From NCBI RefSeq assembly GCF_000019225.1, contig NC_010995.1, positions 3,852,501 to 3,916,500 on the forward strand: a DNA stretch of 64,000 bases. The letters run 5' to 3'. Position numbers and translations under genes: made by a program. How positions within the stretch are numbered: the stretch's first letter is position 1; each line of letters opens with the position of its first letter. Under the pieces are notes generated by a model. That model did no database searches. It saw only the letters and a program-made list of their open reading frames with translations, and was not told the origin of the DNA. Origin of the DNA: Cellvibrio japonicus Ueda107 (GTDB lineage: Bacteria; Pseudomonadota; Gammaproteobacteria; Pseudomonadales; Cellvibrionaceae). Positions 1 to 8,737 of the stretch are shown in pieces.

Positions 1-2
1 CC

Positions 3-1319
3 GCGAATATATCCTTCCATATTTTATTTCCCTCAATCTCCATCGCCCTCTGCTGGTTTCTGTTTTATTTCAAGCTGCGTTACAAGGGCGAAGGCGATGA
101 TGTGTGGATGCGCGCTTACCGTTTTTGGGTAAAGGTTTTTGCACTTACCTTTGCACTGGGTGTCGTCAGCGGTATCACCATGAGTTTCCAGTTCGGCACC
201 AACTGGCCGGGCTATATGGAAACCGTGGGCAATATCGCCGGGCCGCTGCTGGGTTACGAAGTGTTGACGGCGTTTTTTCTAGAGGCGACCTTCCTCGGCA
301 TTATGCTGTTCGGGATTAATCGCGTCTCCAATCGCATGCACACCCTGTCCACATTCATCGTCGCCTTGGGCACCACCCTGTCGGCCTTCTGGATTATTGC
401 ACTGAACAGTTGGATGCAAACACCCACCGGTTTTGAAATGCGCGATGGTGTTGCCCACGCAGTGGATTGGTGGGCAATTATTTTCAATCCCTCCATGCCC
501 TATCGTCTCGCCCATATGCTGGTGGCATCAGGCTTAACCGCTGCATTTTTAATTGCTGGTTTATCGGCCTATCGTCTGCTCAAGGGTGACCACAAACCGG
601 CACCGCGCCTTGCCTTAAAAACTGCAGTGATTGCCGCGGCCATATTAATTCCGCTACAAATTTTATTGGGTGACTTCCACGGCCTCAACTCGCTCAAGTA
701 CCAACCCGCCAAGATCGCGGCCGTGGAAGCGGTATGGCACACCGAAAAAGGCGCACCGCTGGTACTCTTCGCCATCCCCGATAAGGAAACCCAAACCAAC
801 CGGTTTGCGCTGGAAATTCCCAAACTGGCCAGCCTGATCCTCACCCATGACCCGGACGGAGAAATCAAAGGCATCAGCTCCTTCGATGGCGTACACCCGC
901 CGGTTACCCCTATGTTCTACGGTTTCCGCATTATGGTCGGTGTGGGGGTATTAATGCTGATCGTCGCCTGGTGGGGCGCCTTTACCTACTGGCGCAACCA
1001 GGAAATACCGCCGCTATTGTTAAAGATTTATGTGGGCATGACCTTCTCCGGTTGGATTGCCACCCTGGCGGGTTGGTATGTCACGGAAATTGGTCGCCAA
1101 CCCTGGCTGGTGACCGGCGTATTAGCCACAGCCGATGCGGTTACCCAAACCCCCGCCGCCAATGTCGGTACCTCACTGGCTATTTACCTGACACTCTATG
1201 CGGTATTACTGGTTGCCTATATACGCACATTATTTTTGATGGCGAAAAAATCCGTCCTGGTCGATCGCCCGGAAGAAATCCAAACCCTGCAAGACCAATT
1301 GCTGGCGCAAAAACCCTAG
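3..1319 (+). CDS. cydA: Cytochrome bd-type quinol oxidase subunit I (5' end outside window)
   Basis: Heme-bearing, quinol-oxidising subunit of a bd-type terminal oxidase in the inner membrane. The frame is open from base 3, and codons before the first GTG (102) read as the normal N-terminal helix, with SFHILFP carrying the heme-ligand His. The true start therefore lies before the window and about 439 residues are visible. Recognisable bd blocks are YRFWVK, GVVSG..MSFQFGTNW and the Q-loop GRQPW at about 1089-1103. The Q-loop is short, as in the cyanide-insensitive (CioA) subgroup rather than E. coli CydA. Subunit II starts 6 bp after the stop. The family is certain; the CioA subgroup is inferred from length and loop. 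Confidence 0.93.
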   Translation, partial: ANISFHILFPSISIALCWFLFYFKLRYKGEGDDVWMRAYRFWVKVFALTFALGVVSGITMSFQFGTNWPGYMETVGNIAGPLLGYEVLTAFFLEATFLGIMLFGINRVSNRMHTLSTFIVALGTTLSAFWIIALNSWMQTPTGFEMRDGVAHAVDWWAIIFNPSMPYRLAHMLVASGLTAAFLIAGLSAYRLLKGDHKPAPRLALKTAVIAAAILIPLQILLGDFHGLNSLKYQPAKIAAVEAVWHTEKGAPLVLFAIPDKETQTNRFALEIPKLASLILTHDPDGEIKGISSFDGVHPPVTPMFYGFRIMVGVGVLMLIVAWWGAFTYWRNQEIPPLLLKIYVGMTFSGWIATLAGWYVTEIGRQPWLVTGVLATADAVTQTPAANVGTSLAIYLTLYAVLLVAYIRTLFLMAKKSVLVDRPEEIQTLQDQLLAQKP

Positions 1320-1325
1320 GAGCAC

Positions 1326-2348
1326 ATGATGAATGAATTAACCCAACTCAGCGGCCAGGCATTTTGGTTACCGGTTATTTTTATTGGCTTGATGGGACTC
1401 GCCTTTTTTATCTACGCAATCCTCGACGGCTACGACCTGGGCGTCGGCATCCTCTTACCCAAGGACTCCGAACAGCAGCGCGACACCATGATCGCCAGTA
1501 TCGGCCCCTTCTGGGATGCCAATGAAACCTGGCTGGTACTGGGCATCGGTATCCTGCTGATCGCGTTCCCCACGGCGCACAGCATGATTTTATTTCACCT
1601 GTATCTACCGGTGACGGTCATGCTCGCCGGATTAATCTTGCGCGGTGTCGCCTTTGACTTCCGCGCAAAGGCACCCGCCGATCACAAAGATTTATGGGAC
1701 AAGGTCTTTAAAACCGGTTCGCTGCTGGCCAGCCTGGCTCAAGGCTATATGCTCGGCATGTACATCATGGGTTTTGAACAAAGCATTGCCGCCGCCCTGT
1801 TCGCCACCCTCAGCGCTATTTGTGTAACAGCTGGCTACAGTTTTATCGGCGCGGCCTGGCTGGTGATGAAAACCGAAGGCGAACTGCAAGTACGCGCTGC
1901 ACGCCTGACCCGCAAATGTGCCTGGTTGATGGGGTTGGGATTGATCACCGTATCCATCGTCAACCCGTTGGTCAGTGATACCATTTTTCAAAAATGGTTT
2001 GGCAACCCACTGATGATCCTGCTGATGGTGATCCCGATTTTTTGCTTCGTCTTGCTGTTTATTGTCGATACCTACCTGCGCCGTTTTCCCTACCGCAATG
2101 ACCTTGGCTGCTGGATTCCCTTTGCCTCGGCCATCATGATTTTCCTGTTGAGTTTTATCGGCCTGGCCTACAGCTTCTTCCCCGACGTTGTGCCGGGAAA
2201 ACTCAATATCTGGCAGGCCTCCAGCGCACCGGAATCGCTGATGTTTATCCTCTATGGAGCCATCATCGTCTTACCGACCATTATTTTCTATACGCTTTTT
2301 TCGTACCGGGTATTTTGGGGTAAGGCGACACAGTTGAAATACCATTAA
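1326..2348 (+). CDS. cydB: Cytochrome bd-type quinol oxidase subunit II
   Basis: Structural partner of the preceding oxidase subunit and a multi-helix inner-membrane protein of 340 residues. The N-terminal FIYAILDGYDLGVGIL and the later GPFWDANETWLV are hallmark CydB/CioB segments. The start is preceded by AGGAG. Two ATG codons lie in tandem (1326 and 1329), and the second has the better spacing to the ribosome-binding site. The gene is co-transcribed with cydA, with a 6-bp gap. No small CydX-like gene is visible in the 37 bp that follow, which fits the CioAB type. Confidence 0.95.
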   Translation: MMNELTQLSGQAFWLPVIFIGLMGLAFFIYAILDGYDLGVGILLPKDSEQQRDTMIASIGPFWDANETWLVLGIGILLIAFPTAHSMILFHLYLPVTVMLAGLILRGVAFDFRAKAPADHKDLWDKVFKTGSLLASLAQGYMLGMYIMGFEQSIAAALFATLSAICVTAGYSFIGAAWLVMKTEGELQVRAARLTRKCAWLMGLGLITVSIVNPLVSDTIFQKWFGNPLMILLMVIPIFCFVLLFIVDTYLRRFPYRNDLGCWIPFASAIMIFLLSFIGLAYSFFPDVVPGKLNIWQASSAPESLMFILYGAIIVLPTIIFYTLFSYRVFWGKATQLKYH

Positions 2349-2385
2349 AGGTGAAGGTGGGGTTAGTGATCCCCTGGCGAGTGCT

Positions 2386-2961
2386 TTACACAGTGCTACC
2401 GCTGGCGACACTCTGCGGGTTCAGCTTGTGATCCGGTATTGTCCGGTTAAGCATTTGCCAAATACTTAACCCATAAACCAAGACCACAGAGAAACTGACG
2501 GCAGTTAAGCGACTATCAGGAAACAACAGCCATACGGACAACACCAATACTGTGCGTAATAACGCATGTATAAGGCCCAGTGGATGCTGGATAATCCACG
2601 AATAGACAATCCAATGAAGTCCCAAACCAATACCCAGGCTGAGTGATAAAAACTCTGGGGCGTATAAAAATAGAGGGATATGAAGCGCCCATAGCAGGTT
2701 TACCATGAGTACAGAAAGCCCCATCAGCTTCGCCAAGGGATTCTTTGAGGAAAATACCTCTTCCCTGGTAATTTTTGATACCAGCAGGGCTATGGGGAAA
2801 ATAGTGCCAGAACCAAACAGTAAAGCTAACAGGCCTATATTGTCTTGAGCCTGTGTTGATATAACGGCGATAACGAGCCAATAAAAAGCACCTGCAATAG
2901 GCATTGATAGAGAACGTTTTGCAGAGCGCTCAAAGTCATTTCTACATTCTTCCAGTGTCAC
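2386..2961 (-). CDS. Polytopic membrane protein of unknown function (possibly DUF7010)
   Basis: Predicted inner-membrane protein of 191 residues with a short acidic/basic N-terminus (TLEECRNDFERSAKRS) and about six hydrophobic helices. The start is a GTG preceded by AAGGAG at good spacing. I recall similar short polytopic proteins filed as DUF7010, but I cannot confirm that here. It stands alone, convergent with cydB (37-bp gap). The 292 bp upstream hold no supported gene: a 113-codon plus-strand reading frame at 2904-3245 overlaps this gene and lacks coding character. No function is proposed. Confidence 0.7.
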   Translation of the reverse strand: MTLEECRNDFERSAKRSLSMPIAGAFYWLVIAVISTQAQDNIGLLALLFGSGTIFPIALLVSKITREEVFSSKNPLAKLMGLSVLMVNLLWALHIPLFLYAPEFLSLSLGIGLGLHWIVYSWIIQHPLGLIHALLRTVLVLSVWLLFPDSRLTAVSFSVVLVYGLSIWQMLNRTIPDHKLNPQSVASGSTV

Positions 2962-3253
2962 TTAAGCTCCTTAAATGTGTTTTCAATTTAACGGCGAGCC
3001 AAACTGCCCTCGGTCCTGAAGTAGGCCAACTGGCAGGTAGGCTATGCCCGGCATCAATGCCATATCCACAGGGCGGTAAGGCACAACACTTTTCATTTCT
3101 TGCCAACTTCATTTTTTGTCAACAAAGAGTTGTACGATTGCCTTTGCTTCCTACAACCGATTCCCACAAGCATTCATGTGAGAATCATAACGTTGAACGC
3201 AAGACAGAAGCCGCGAAGTGGTTGTCATCCCGCATACGAACCTAGCGCACTTG

Positions 3254-3823
3254 TTAGTTTTTTGGAATAGCAATAAGTAAACTACTTATGCTTATTAACA
3301 CCCCCAAAACACCAATTAAAAAACCCCAAAAAGCTAGCCGCTTCTGTTTGGTAATTTCAGTTTTATTAGTTGAATATAAATCAGTTAAAGAACTCGCCAG
3401 CTGTGTTATGGACTTTTCATGATCAAGATTTTCCTCTTTCAAAGAATTGAGCTGGATACTTATGTTTTCTGGCAACTCTGAAAATGGCTCTCTTTCTTCA
3501 TGTTTTCTTATTAGCTCTCTAATTTCACTAATTTTTTCTTTAAGTTGTTCATCCTCAGAGGCTATAGCCTCTGAAAGCATAATCCGTAAGCTGAAAAGCA
3601 CGGATTGTCTATTTTGAGACCACCTTTCATACAGGTGGGGCATATCAGCAGCAGTCAGTGTTCCATTCACTATGCCCTTCTTAACTTGCTCCCTAAAACG
3701 TTTTCGCCAATTAGTTTCTGCCGAGTCTTTTAATATGAAAGCAATTCCAATGACTGTTCCAATAAGCCCCCCCAAAAGGACACTAGTGTTACCTGTAAGT
3801 ATGGATGCCAACATGTCTAACAT
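3254..3823 (-). CDS. Hypothetical membrane protein with coiled coil, AT-rich
   Basis: This 189-residue protein has a hydrophobic N-terminal segment (about residues 10-32), a long charged helical middle rich in Glu/Lys/Leu (about 80-150, coiled-coil-like) and a C-terminal membrane helix ending in IPKN. This hairpin-like architecture places the central region on one side of the membrane. The DNA is visibly richer in A+T than the flanking cyd and PepSY genes, and codons such as AAA, ATT and TTA dominate, which suggests recent acquisition. No neighbour suggests a pathway. I do not recognise the family. Confidence 0.6.
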   Translation of the reverse strand: MLDMLASILTGNTSVLLGGLIGTVIGIAFILKDSAETNWRKRFREQVKKGIVNGTLTAADMPHLYERWSQNRQSVLFSLRIMLSEAIASEDEQLKEKISEIRELIRKHEEREPFSELPENISIQLNSLKEENLDHEKSITQLASSLTDLYSTNKTEITKQKRLAFWGFLIGVLGVLISISSLLIAIPKN

Positions 3824-4001
3824 TATTTGTTGATCTCTCAGAAAAATAACATTGATATTAGATAGAAAACCTCCACCCAGTCCCCGGAGTTTTTCCGTTT
3901 AAGTTTTTGATAAATCCTTGCATCACATTCTAAAATTACCCACCATTACAGTCCTGTAGCAACAATCGCTTGTTATGCGATGTGGTGAAAGGCGACTCGC
4001 G

Positions 4002-4466
4002 TTATTTCACCCTTGCTATCACCTGAATCCGCACTGTACGCGTTGCCAAATGGACTTCGCGCAGGAAGTATCCCAGGCCGACAATTAATGTGAGGGTTGA
4101 TGTTGTGAATAATACGCTGATGACCCATTTGAATTCCACTTGCAGCAATACCTGCAAAAAAATTACGGCGACAACCATACATACCAGGAGCGCGGAACAG
4201 GTGCAGGCGGTGATGGCAGAACTGGCGTAGTGGCGGCGGCGTTCGAGGCGGTTGAGTTCTTTATGGAGTGTATCCGGATTTTCCAAATGCTGGGGCAGTA
4301 CCTGCTCGGTCAGGCTACGGCCACGATCGATAATGCGCGCAAGGCGCCCGGCCATGACATTCAGCAATCCGGCGATGCCTGTTAATAGAAATACCGGTGC
4401 CAGCGCCAGTTGGATGGCGTGGGCGACATCGCCGAAACTCATAATAACGTCAGGAGTAGAACTCAT
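4002..4466 (-). CDS. DUF2721 family membrane protein
   Basis: Protein of 154 residues with the pattern I associate with DUF2721: an N-terminal helix (about 15-37, QLALAPVFLLTGIAGLLNVMAGRL), the polar motif RLARIIDRGR, a helical charged segment (LNRLERRRHYASSAI) and two more membrane helices. It is an inner-membrane protein of unknown function. It begins at an ATG (ATG AGT TCT) and is not tightly linked to other genes. An imperfect inverted repeat (ATCGC...GCGAT) follows the stop at about 3965-3983 without a U-tract. Confidence 0.75.
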   Translation of the reverse strand: MSSTPDVIMSFGDVAHAIQLALAPVFLLTGIAGLLNVMAGRLARIIDRGRSLTEQVLPQHLENPDTLHKELNRLERRRHYASSAITACTCSALLVCMVVAVIFLQVLLQVEFKWVISVLFTTSTLTLIVGLGYFLREVHLATRTVRIQVIARVK

Positions 4467-4908
4467 TTTTATATCAAATGCTCAAATTCGGTTAATTTTT
4501 GTGAAACGTTGTAATGCCATCGATAGAAAGGGAATTAAAGTATTCACTGGCAGAATACTTGGGATTCATTTCGATCTGTCCATTTAGCCTGAAACGACAC
4601 ATGGTTTGGCATTGCCAATTCAATCAGCAGGTTGCGCAATGCCGATGGATGGAGAACGCACGCATCGTAAATTGGGTCGATATTGACGTATTTACCAGCA
4701 TAGCCATATTAGAAATATTCGCAACAAATGCAATAACCGCTCCCCCAAGGAATTAGCCAGGACCATTTACAGGACCATACACCGCATTAGCCTGGCCCTG
4801 GGTTCACGCCGGCACCCTTTTAATGAATCCCGACGAAATTGTGAGTGAACAAGGCGGTATAGTGCTGGTGGTGAGGGAAAGGCCGGTGCAGTTTATCCAG
4901 GCGGGGAC
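4467..4908. other. Intergenic region without a supported gene
   Basis: This 442-bp region lies between the DUF2721 gene and the PepSY gene. An 80-codon plus-strand frame at 4514-4756 has no ribosome-binding site and no recognisable sequence. A 33-codon plus-strand frame at 4823-4924 (MNPDEIVSEQGGIVL...) has coding-like composition and could be the tail of a decayed gene, but it overlaps the end of the PepSY gene and is too short to call. No tRNA or clear terminator was seen. Confidence 0.4.
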
Positions 4909-6231
4909 TCAGGCAACGTCCTGAGCTCCCGGCAATCCCAGCCAGGTGCGCACCGCTGCAATTCGTCGCAACACCAAAAACTCCAGCAGCAATAACACGA
5001 GCAGGGAAATGCCCATCAACGGCAACAGCACTGCCAGCACTAGGGTGATACCAACAATCACTGTGCCGGTTTTGGCGGGCCGTGCCGGCGGTGCCCCCAG
5101 GACAGCATCGGGTTTGCGCTTGCGCCAGAGGATAAAACCGCTGACGCTGATCAGTACCAGGCCGGCGCAGGTGAATACACCGAGCAGCACATTAAACCAG
5201 CCAAATAAATAGCCTTCGTGGGCGGCAATCCCGATACCGATGGCGCGGTCGAGTAATGTTTTATCAGCAAATCCACTGTGCTTTTCAATGCTGCCATCGC
5301 GCTGGATCCATACATCGGCGCGCCGTGGACGGTTCTGGCTTTGCGATGAGGCTTTCCAGGTCTGGTGGTGCGCATTGGCCACGCTGAGCTCAACCGGCGG
5401 CGCCAATTGCAATGCCTGCGCCCTTGCCAGGATGGCGGGGGTTAAATCAAACACATCGCTCGCCTGCGCGCGCCAATGCTGGTGCTCCTGTTGGCGGTTT
5501 TGGGTCCAATCCTGTTGCACCGGGTTTAACTCGAAGGCGCGCAGCTCTTTTAACGCACTGCCCCAGACCAGCGCCCAGGGCAAGCCGGTCACCAATAAAA
5601 ATAGCGCGAGCGCAGCAATCCAGACTCCGGTGACCGCGTGCAGGTCGCGCCAGAAAACACGGCTGCCCTGGCGCCAGCGCGGATAAATGACACCGGCGAA
5701 TCCGGCACTATTGCGCGGCCACCATAAGTACAAACCGGTCACGATCAGCACAATCGCCCAGCAGGCCGCCAACTCCACCAGGATAGAGCCCGTATTGCCG
5801 AGCAATAATTCACCGTGGATGGTTTTGACAATATTCATCAATTGATCACTGCTGGCCTGCTTGCCCAATACCTCGCCGGTATAAGGATTCACAAACACCT
5901 GCCAGGCCTGGTCGGCGTGCACATTGACCAGCACCGCTTCATCCGCCGTTTGCGGCAAGCGATAGCTGAGCAGCTTTCCGTTCGGTACCGCCGCCAATGC
6001 TGCGGCAATCTGCTGGTTGGGCAACAGCGCCTCCCGGGTCGCGGACAAACCATGGTATTGCGCTTCCTGCCATGACTCGTAATAGGGTTTGAATAAATAA
6101 ATCGCACCGGTAATGGCCAGCAGGATTACGAACGGGATACAAAAAATACCGGCGTAAAAATGCCAGCGCCAAATAGTCCGGTAGAGCGCTCTGGCAGACG
6201 CGGCCTGATGAGGAGTGACGGTTGTATGCAT
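4909..6231 (-). CDS. PepSY-associated transmembrane protein (iron-uptake type)
   Basis: Inner-membrane protein of 440 residues with the PepSY-TM (PiuB-like) layout. An N-terminal helix follows WRWHFYAGIFCIPFVILLAITG, a periplasmic PepSY stretch contains VNPYTGEVLG, then HGELLLGNTGSILVE, LTGLYLWWPR-type helices, the RDLHAVTGVW segment and C-terminal helices ending in a Leu-rich pair. Conserved His and Trp residues in the helices (WHFYAG, IHGEL, DLHAVTG) fit known members, which often accompany TonB siderophore receptors and may act in ferric-siderophore reduction. The gene lies 79 bp downstream of a TonB receptor on the same strand. The iron role is inferred from this pairing. Confidence 0.85.
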   Translation of the reverse strand: MHTTVTPHQAASARALYRTIWRWHFYAGIFCIPFVILLAITGAIYLFKPYYESWQEAQYHGLSATREALLPNQQIAAALAAVPNGKLLSYRLPQTADEAVLVNVHADQAWQVFVNPYTGEVLGKQASSDQLMNIVKTIHGELLLGNTGSILVELAACWAIVLIVTGLYLWWPRNSAGFAGVIYPRWRQGSRVFWRDLHAVTGVWIAALALFLLVTGLPWALVWGSALKELRAFELNPVQQDWTQNRQQEHQHWRAQASDVFDLTPAILARAQALQLAPPVELSVANAHHQTWKASSQSQNRPRRADVWIQRDGSIEKHSGFADKTLLDRAIGIGIAAHEGYLFGWFNVLLGVFTCAGLVLISVSGFILWRKRKPDAVLGAPPARPAKTGTVIVGITLVLAVLLPLMGISLLVLLLLEFLVLRRIAAVRTWLGLPGAQDVA

Positions 6232-6272
6232 GACAAAACCCGGTTGCGTTTTTTGTAATCGTAAAATAACAA

Positions 6273-6293
6273 ACGCCCGGTAACTCCGGGCGT
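6273..6293 (-). terminator. Hairpin between TonB receptor and PepSY gene
   Basis: An 8-bp perfect stem (ACGCCCGG / CCGGGCGT) with a 5-base loop is followed on the minus strand by a T-rich run (TTGTTATTTT). It sits between the TonB receptor stop and the PepSY start. It may act as a partial terminator or an mRNA-stabilising element that reduces PepSY expression relative to the receptor. Confidence 0.55.
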
Positions 6294-6310
6294 CATCTGT
6301 TTAGGCTGTG

Positions 6311-8650
6311 CTACAAGCTGTAGGAAAGGCTCATGTAAAGCGTCCGCCCCGGCCAGGGATGGGCCACAAAGCTGCGCTGGTTGGTGAGGTTATCGACCCC
6401 CAGGCCACATTTCAGTTGGTCGCTCACCGCGTAGGTGGTTTTGGCACCCACGCGGGTATAGCCATCCTGCGCGCCCATGACCTGCTCGGCAATGTCATCG
6501 TTTTGCAAACGTCCGAAACTTTTATCGGCGTATTGCACATTGGCACTGACATCCCAGCGATCGCTGGCGTGGTAGGTCAGCAACAGGTTACTGCGCCAGC
6601 GCGGCATGCGTGGATAGTCGTTACCTTCAATCGAGTTATCCGGATTAACCCCTTCTGCGCTGCTGTTATCCTCAATAATCGATTTGGTGTAAGTCAGGTT
6701 AAAACGCATATCCAACTCCGGCACCAGCAAACCGTAATAGTTGAGGATCAACTCCACACCGTCGGTTTGCACTTCATCCACTGCCGAGAAACTCGTGATA
6801 GAAGCCCCGCCGGGCAATATGTTGGATTGGGATTCAATCGCGTCCTGAATGGTTTCACTAAACAGGTTGATACGCGCATAACCGCTGTCAAATTGTTTTT
6901 CCAACAGCAAGTTGTGATGCAAACCGTTTTCCGGCTTCAGGTCCGGGCGCGCTACGGTAGTGGACGCATAGGATTGGCTCTGCGAAAACAATTCTTCCAC
7001 AATCGGGAAGCGATAGGCGCGCGCCAGTGAGTAGCGCACCAGCCATTCATCGGCAGGGGCATAACCCAGGGAGAACTTGGGCGAGAATTGGTTGCGCTGG
7101 TTGTCGTCCACCGCGATCAGTACGGTAGGGGCCGCGCTGCGGGTAAAGTAACCGTGTTTACTTTCCCACTCCTCATAACGGCCGCCCAGGGCCAAATCCC
7201 AGTGCGCATTAATATCCCAGTTCAGTTGCACAAAGGCGGCGTTAATAGCCGTTTCACCACCGCTGCGGCTGGTGTAGCCGGCATTATCCCCCTGGGCCCA
7301 GTCGCTGGAATTGTATTGGTCGAGATTCAGTTCATAGGTTTCGCGGCGCGCGCCGGTAATCCACTCCATGCCCTCCAGGCCCATGTCCTCCAACACCAGT
7401 TTGATGTCAAAGGTTTGCCAGCCGGTATGGTCATAATCCGTGGTTTGACCGGAGCCGTTGAACAGCGGATCTTGCAGGCTGCGGCTGGAGGTGCGGGTAT
7501 TGTCTTTCAGGATACGAAAATCGCTGATAGTGGTTTCCATACGCACCTGATCGGTCAACTGGCCTTTAAGGCGTAAACCGGTTGACAGGCTTTTGCGCTC
7601 CAGGTCACTCGCGCCCAGGCGGTTGGCGGGAATCGTCAGCCAGAGCCCATCCTGCTCCAAATTGCCGGACCACACTGTCTGGCCCGCTTCATCACGCACA
7701 TAACTGTTGGGCGAATCGCGCAGCGTGGTGCGATCTTCATAGGCCAGGTTTAACAGGGTCGACCAATTGCCAAAATCGTAACCCAGTTTGATTTTGACAT
7801 TATCCGTCACCGCCTGCTCGACACCGGTATCACCAAAGTAGTAAGCGTCTTTAGCGTAGACATCCTGGTTTTTCATAAAACCGGTAACCGGGATGGCATT
7901 GGCAAACTGTGCTTGTACCTCGGGCAAACTGTGGTTTTTATCTTGATCGAAATAAAAAGTTTGCGGCTGGCTATCGTTTTCCAAACGGTTATAGGACAGA
8001 TAAAGGCTCAGGTCGCCCAGCTTGTCGCCGTAGGAAATAAAGGTTTTGTAGCCGTTCAGGCGATCGCTAAAACCATAGGCGGAAAAATCCTGGGAGAAAT
8101 AATCCAGGTCGATATGCACTTCGCGTTTTTGCGGGATCGCGGTTTCAATCAGCACCACACCGCCCATGGCATTGCCGCTGTACTCCGCCGAGAAAGGGCC
8201 ATAGAGAATTTCCACCTGGGCGATTTCGCTGGCGCTGACCAGGGTCCAGCGCGGGGCGCCGCTCCAGCGCGATTGCAGTAAATAATGCAGGGGCACACCA
8301 TCGGCAAACACCATGGAGCGCGAGGTGGCGAACATGTTGGAGCCGCGCATACCCAGGGTGCCGTTGGAGTCGCCGATATAGCGCTTGCGGATAACCAGGC
8401 TGGGCTCGTATTTGACCAGGTCTTCGGTGGTGGTCGCATTAATCGCCACCATGTCTTCCTGGGTGAGCAAGCTGGTCGGGTTGGTGTAGCCGGCGCTGGC
8501 GCTGTCTTTCGCCGCCCCCCACACCATCACCTCTTCAATATCGCTTGCCTTGCCCCGCTTTTTGGCAATCACCTGTTCGTGCGCCTGGCTATAACAGGCC
8601 ACAAACCCGGTGAGTACCCATAGCCACCGGTTTACTCTCACGCGCGCCAC
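6311..8650 (-). CDS. TonB-dependent outer-membrane receptor
   Basis: Outer-membrane gated barrel of 779 residues. A signal peptide (MARVRVNRWLWVLTGFVACYSQA) is followed by a TonB-box-like stretch (IEEVMVWG). The plug has LTQEDM..INATTTEDLVKYEPSLVIRKR and VEILYGPFSAEYSGNAMGGVV, and the barrel ends in the classic aromatic C-terminus TLYMSLSYSL. The start codon is GTG. The size and the single-domain plug fit siderophore or metal receptors rather than the longer carbohydrate receptors at 18.9-25.8 kb. The downstream PepSY protein supports an iron substrate, but the ligand itself cannot be read from the sequence. Confidence 0.9.
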   Translation of the reverse strand: MARVRVNRWLWVLTGFVACYSQAHEQVIAKKRGKASDIEEVMVWGAAKDSASAGYTNPTSLLTQEDMVAINATTTEDLVKYEPSLVIRKRYIGDSNGTLGMRGSNMFATSRSMVFADGVPLHYLLQSRWSGAPRWTLVSASEIAQVEILYGPFSAEYSGNAMGGVVLIETAIPQKREVHIDLDYFSQDFSAYGFSDRLNGYKTFISYGDKLGDLSLYLSYNRLENDSQPQTFYFDQDKNHSLPEVQAQFANAIPVTGFMKNQDVYAKDAYYFGDTGVEQAVTDNVKIKLGYDFGNWSTLLNLAYEDRTTLRDSPNSYVRDEAGQTVWSGNLEQDGLWLTIPANRLGASDLERKSLSTGLRLKGQLTDQVRMETTISDFRILKDNTRTSSRSLQDPLFNGSGQTTDYDHTGWQTFDIKLVLEDMGLEGMEWITGARRETYELNLDQYNSSDWAQGDNAGYTSRSGGETAINAAFVQLNWDINAHWDLALGGRYEEWESKHGYFTRSAAPTVLIAVDDNQRNQFSPKFSLGYAPADEWLVRYSLARAYRFPIVEELFSQSQSYASTTVARPDLKPENGLHHNLLLEKQFDSGYARINLFSETIQDAIESQSNILPGGASITSFSAVDEVQTDGVELILNYYGLLVPELDMRFNLTYTKSIIEDNSSAEGVNPDNSIEGNDYPRMPRWRSNLLLTYHASDRWDVSANVQYADKSFGRLQNDDIAEQVMGAQDGYTRVGAKTTYAVSDQLKCGLGVDNLTNQRSFVAHPWPGRTLYMSLSYSL

Positions 8651-8737
8651 CCCATCGGTATATAGATATTTTTAAGCGCCAAACTTTAGGGATTTTGCGC
8701 CGGGGCGAACAGTGACAAATTGTCGCAGGGGCGACGA

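Noticed and set aside
3100..3990. attC-like words (CTAACAAG at about 3250, GTTATGC at about 3972) around the AT-rich gene suggested an integron cassette
   Set aside because: Core sites do not pair properly, no full attC fold could be drawn, and no integrase gene is in the window.
4514..4756. 80-codon plus-strand frame
   Set aside because: No ribosome-binding site, odd composition and no recognisable sequence.
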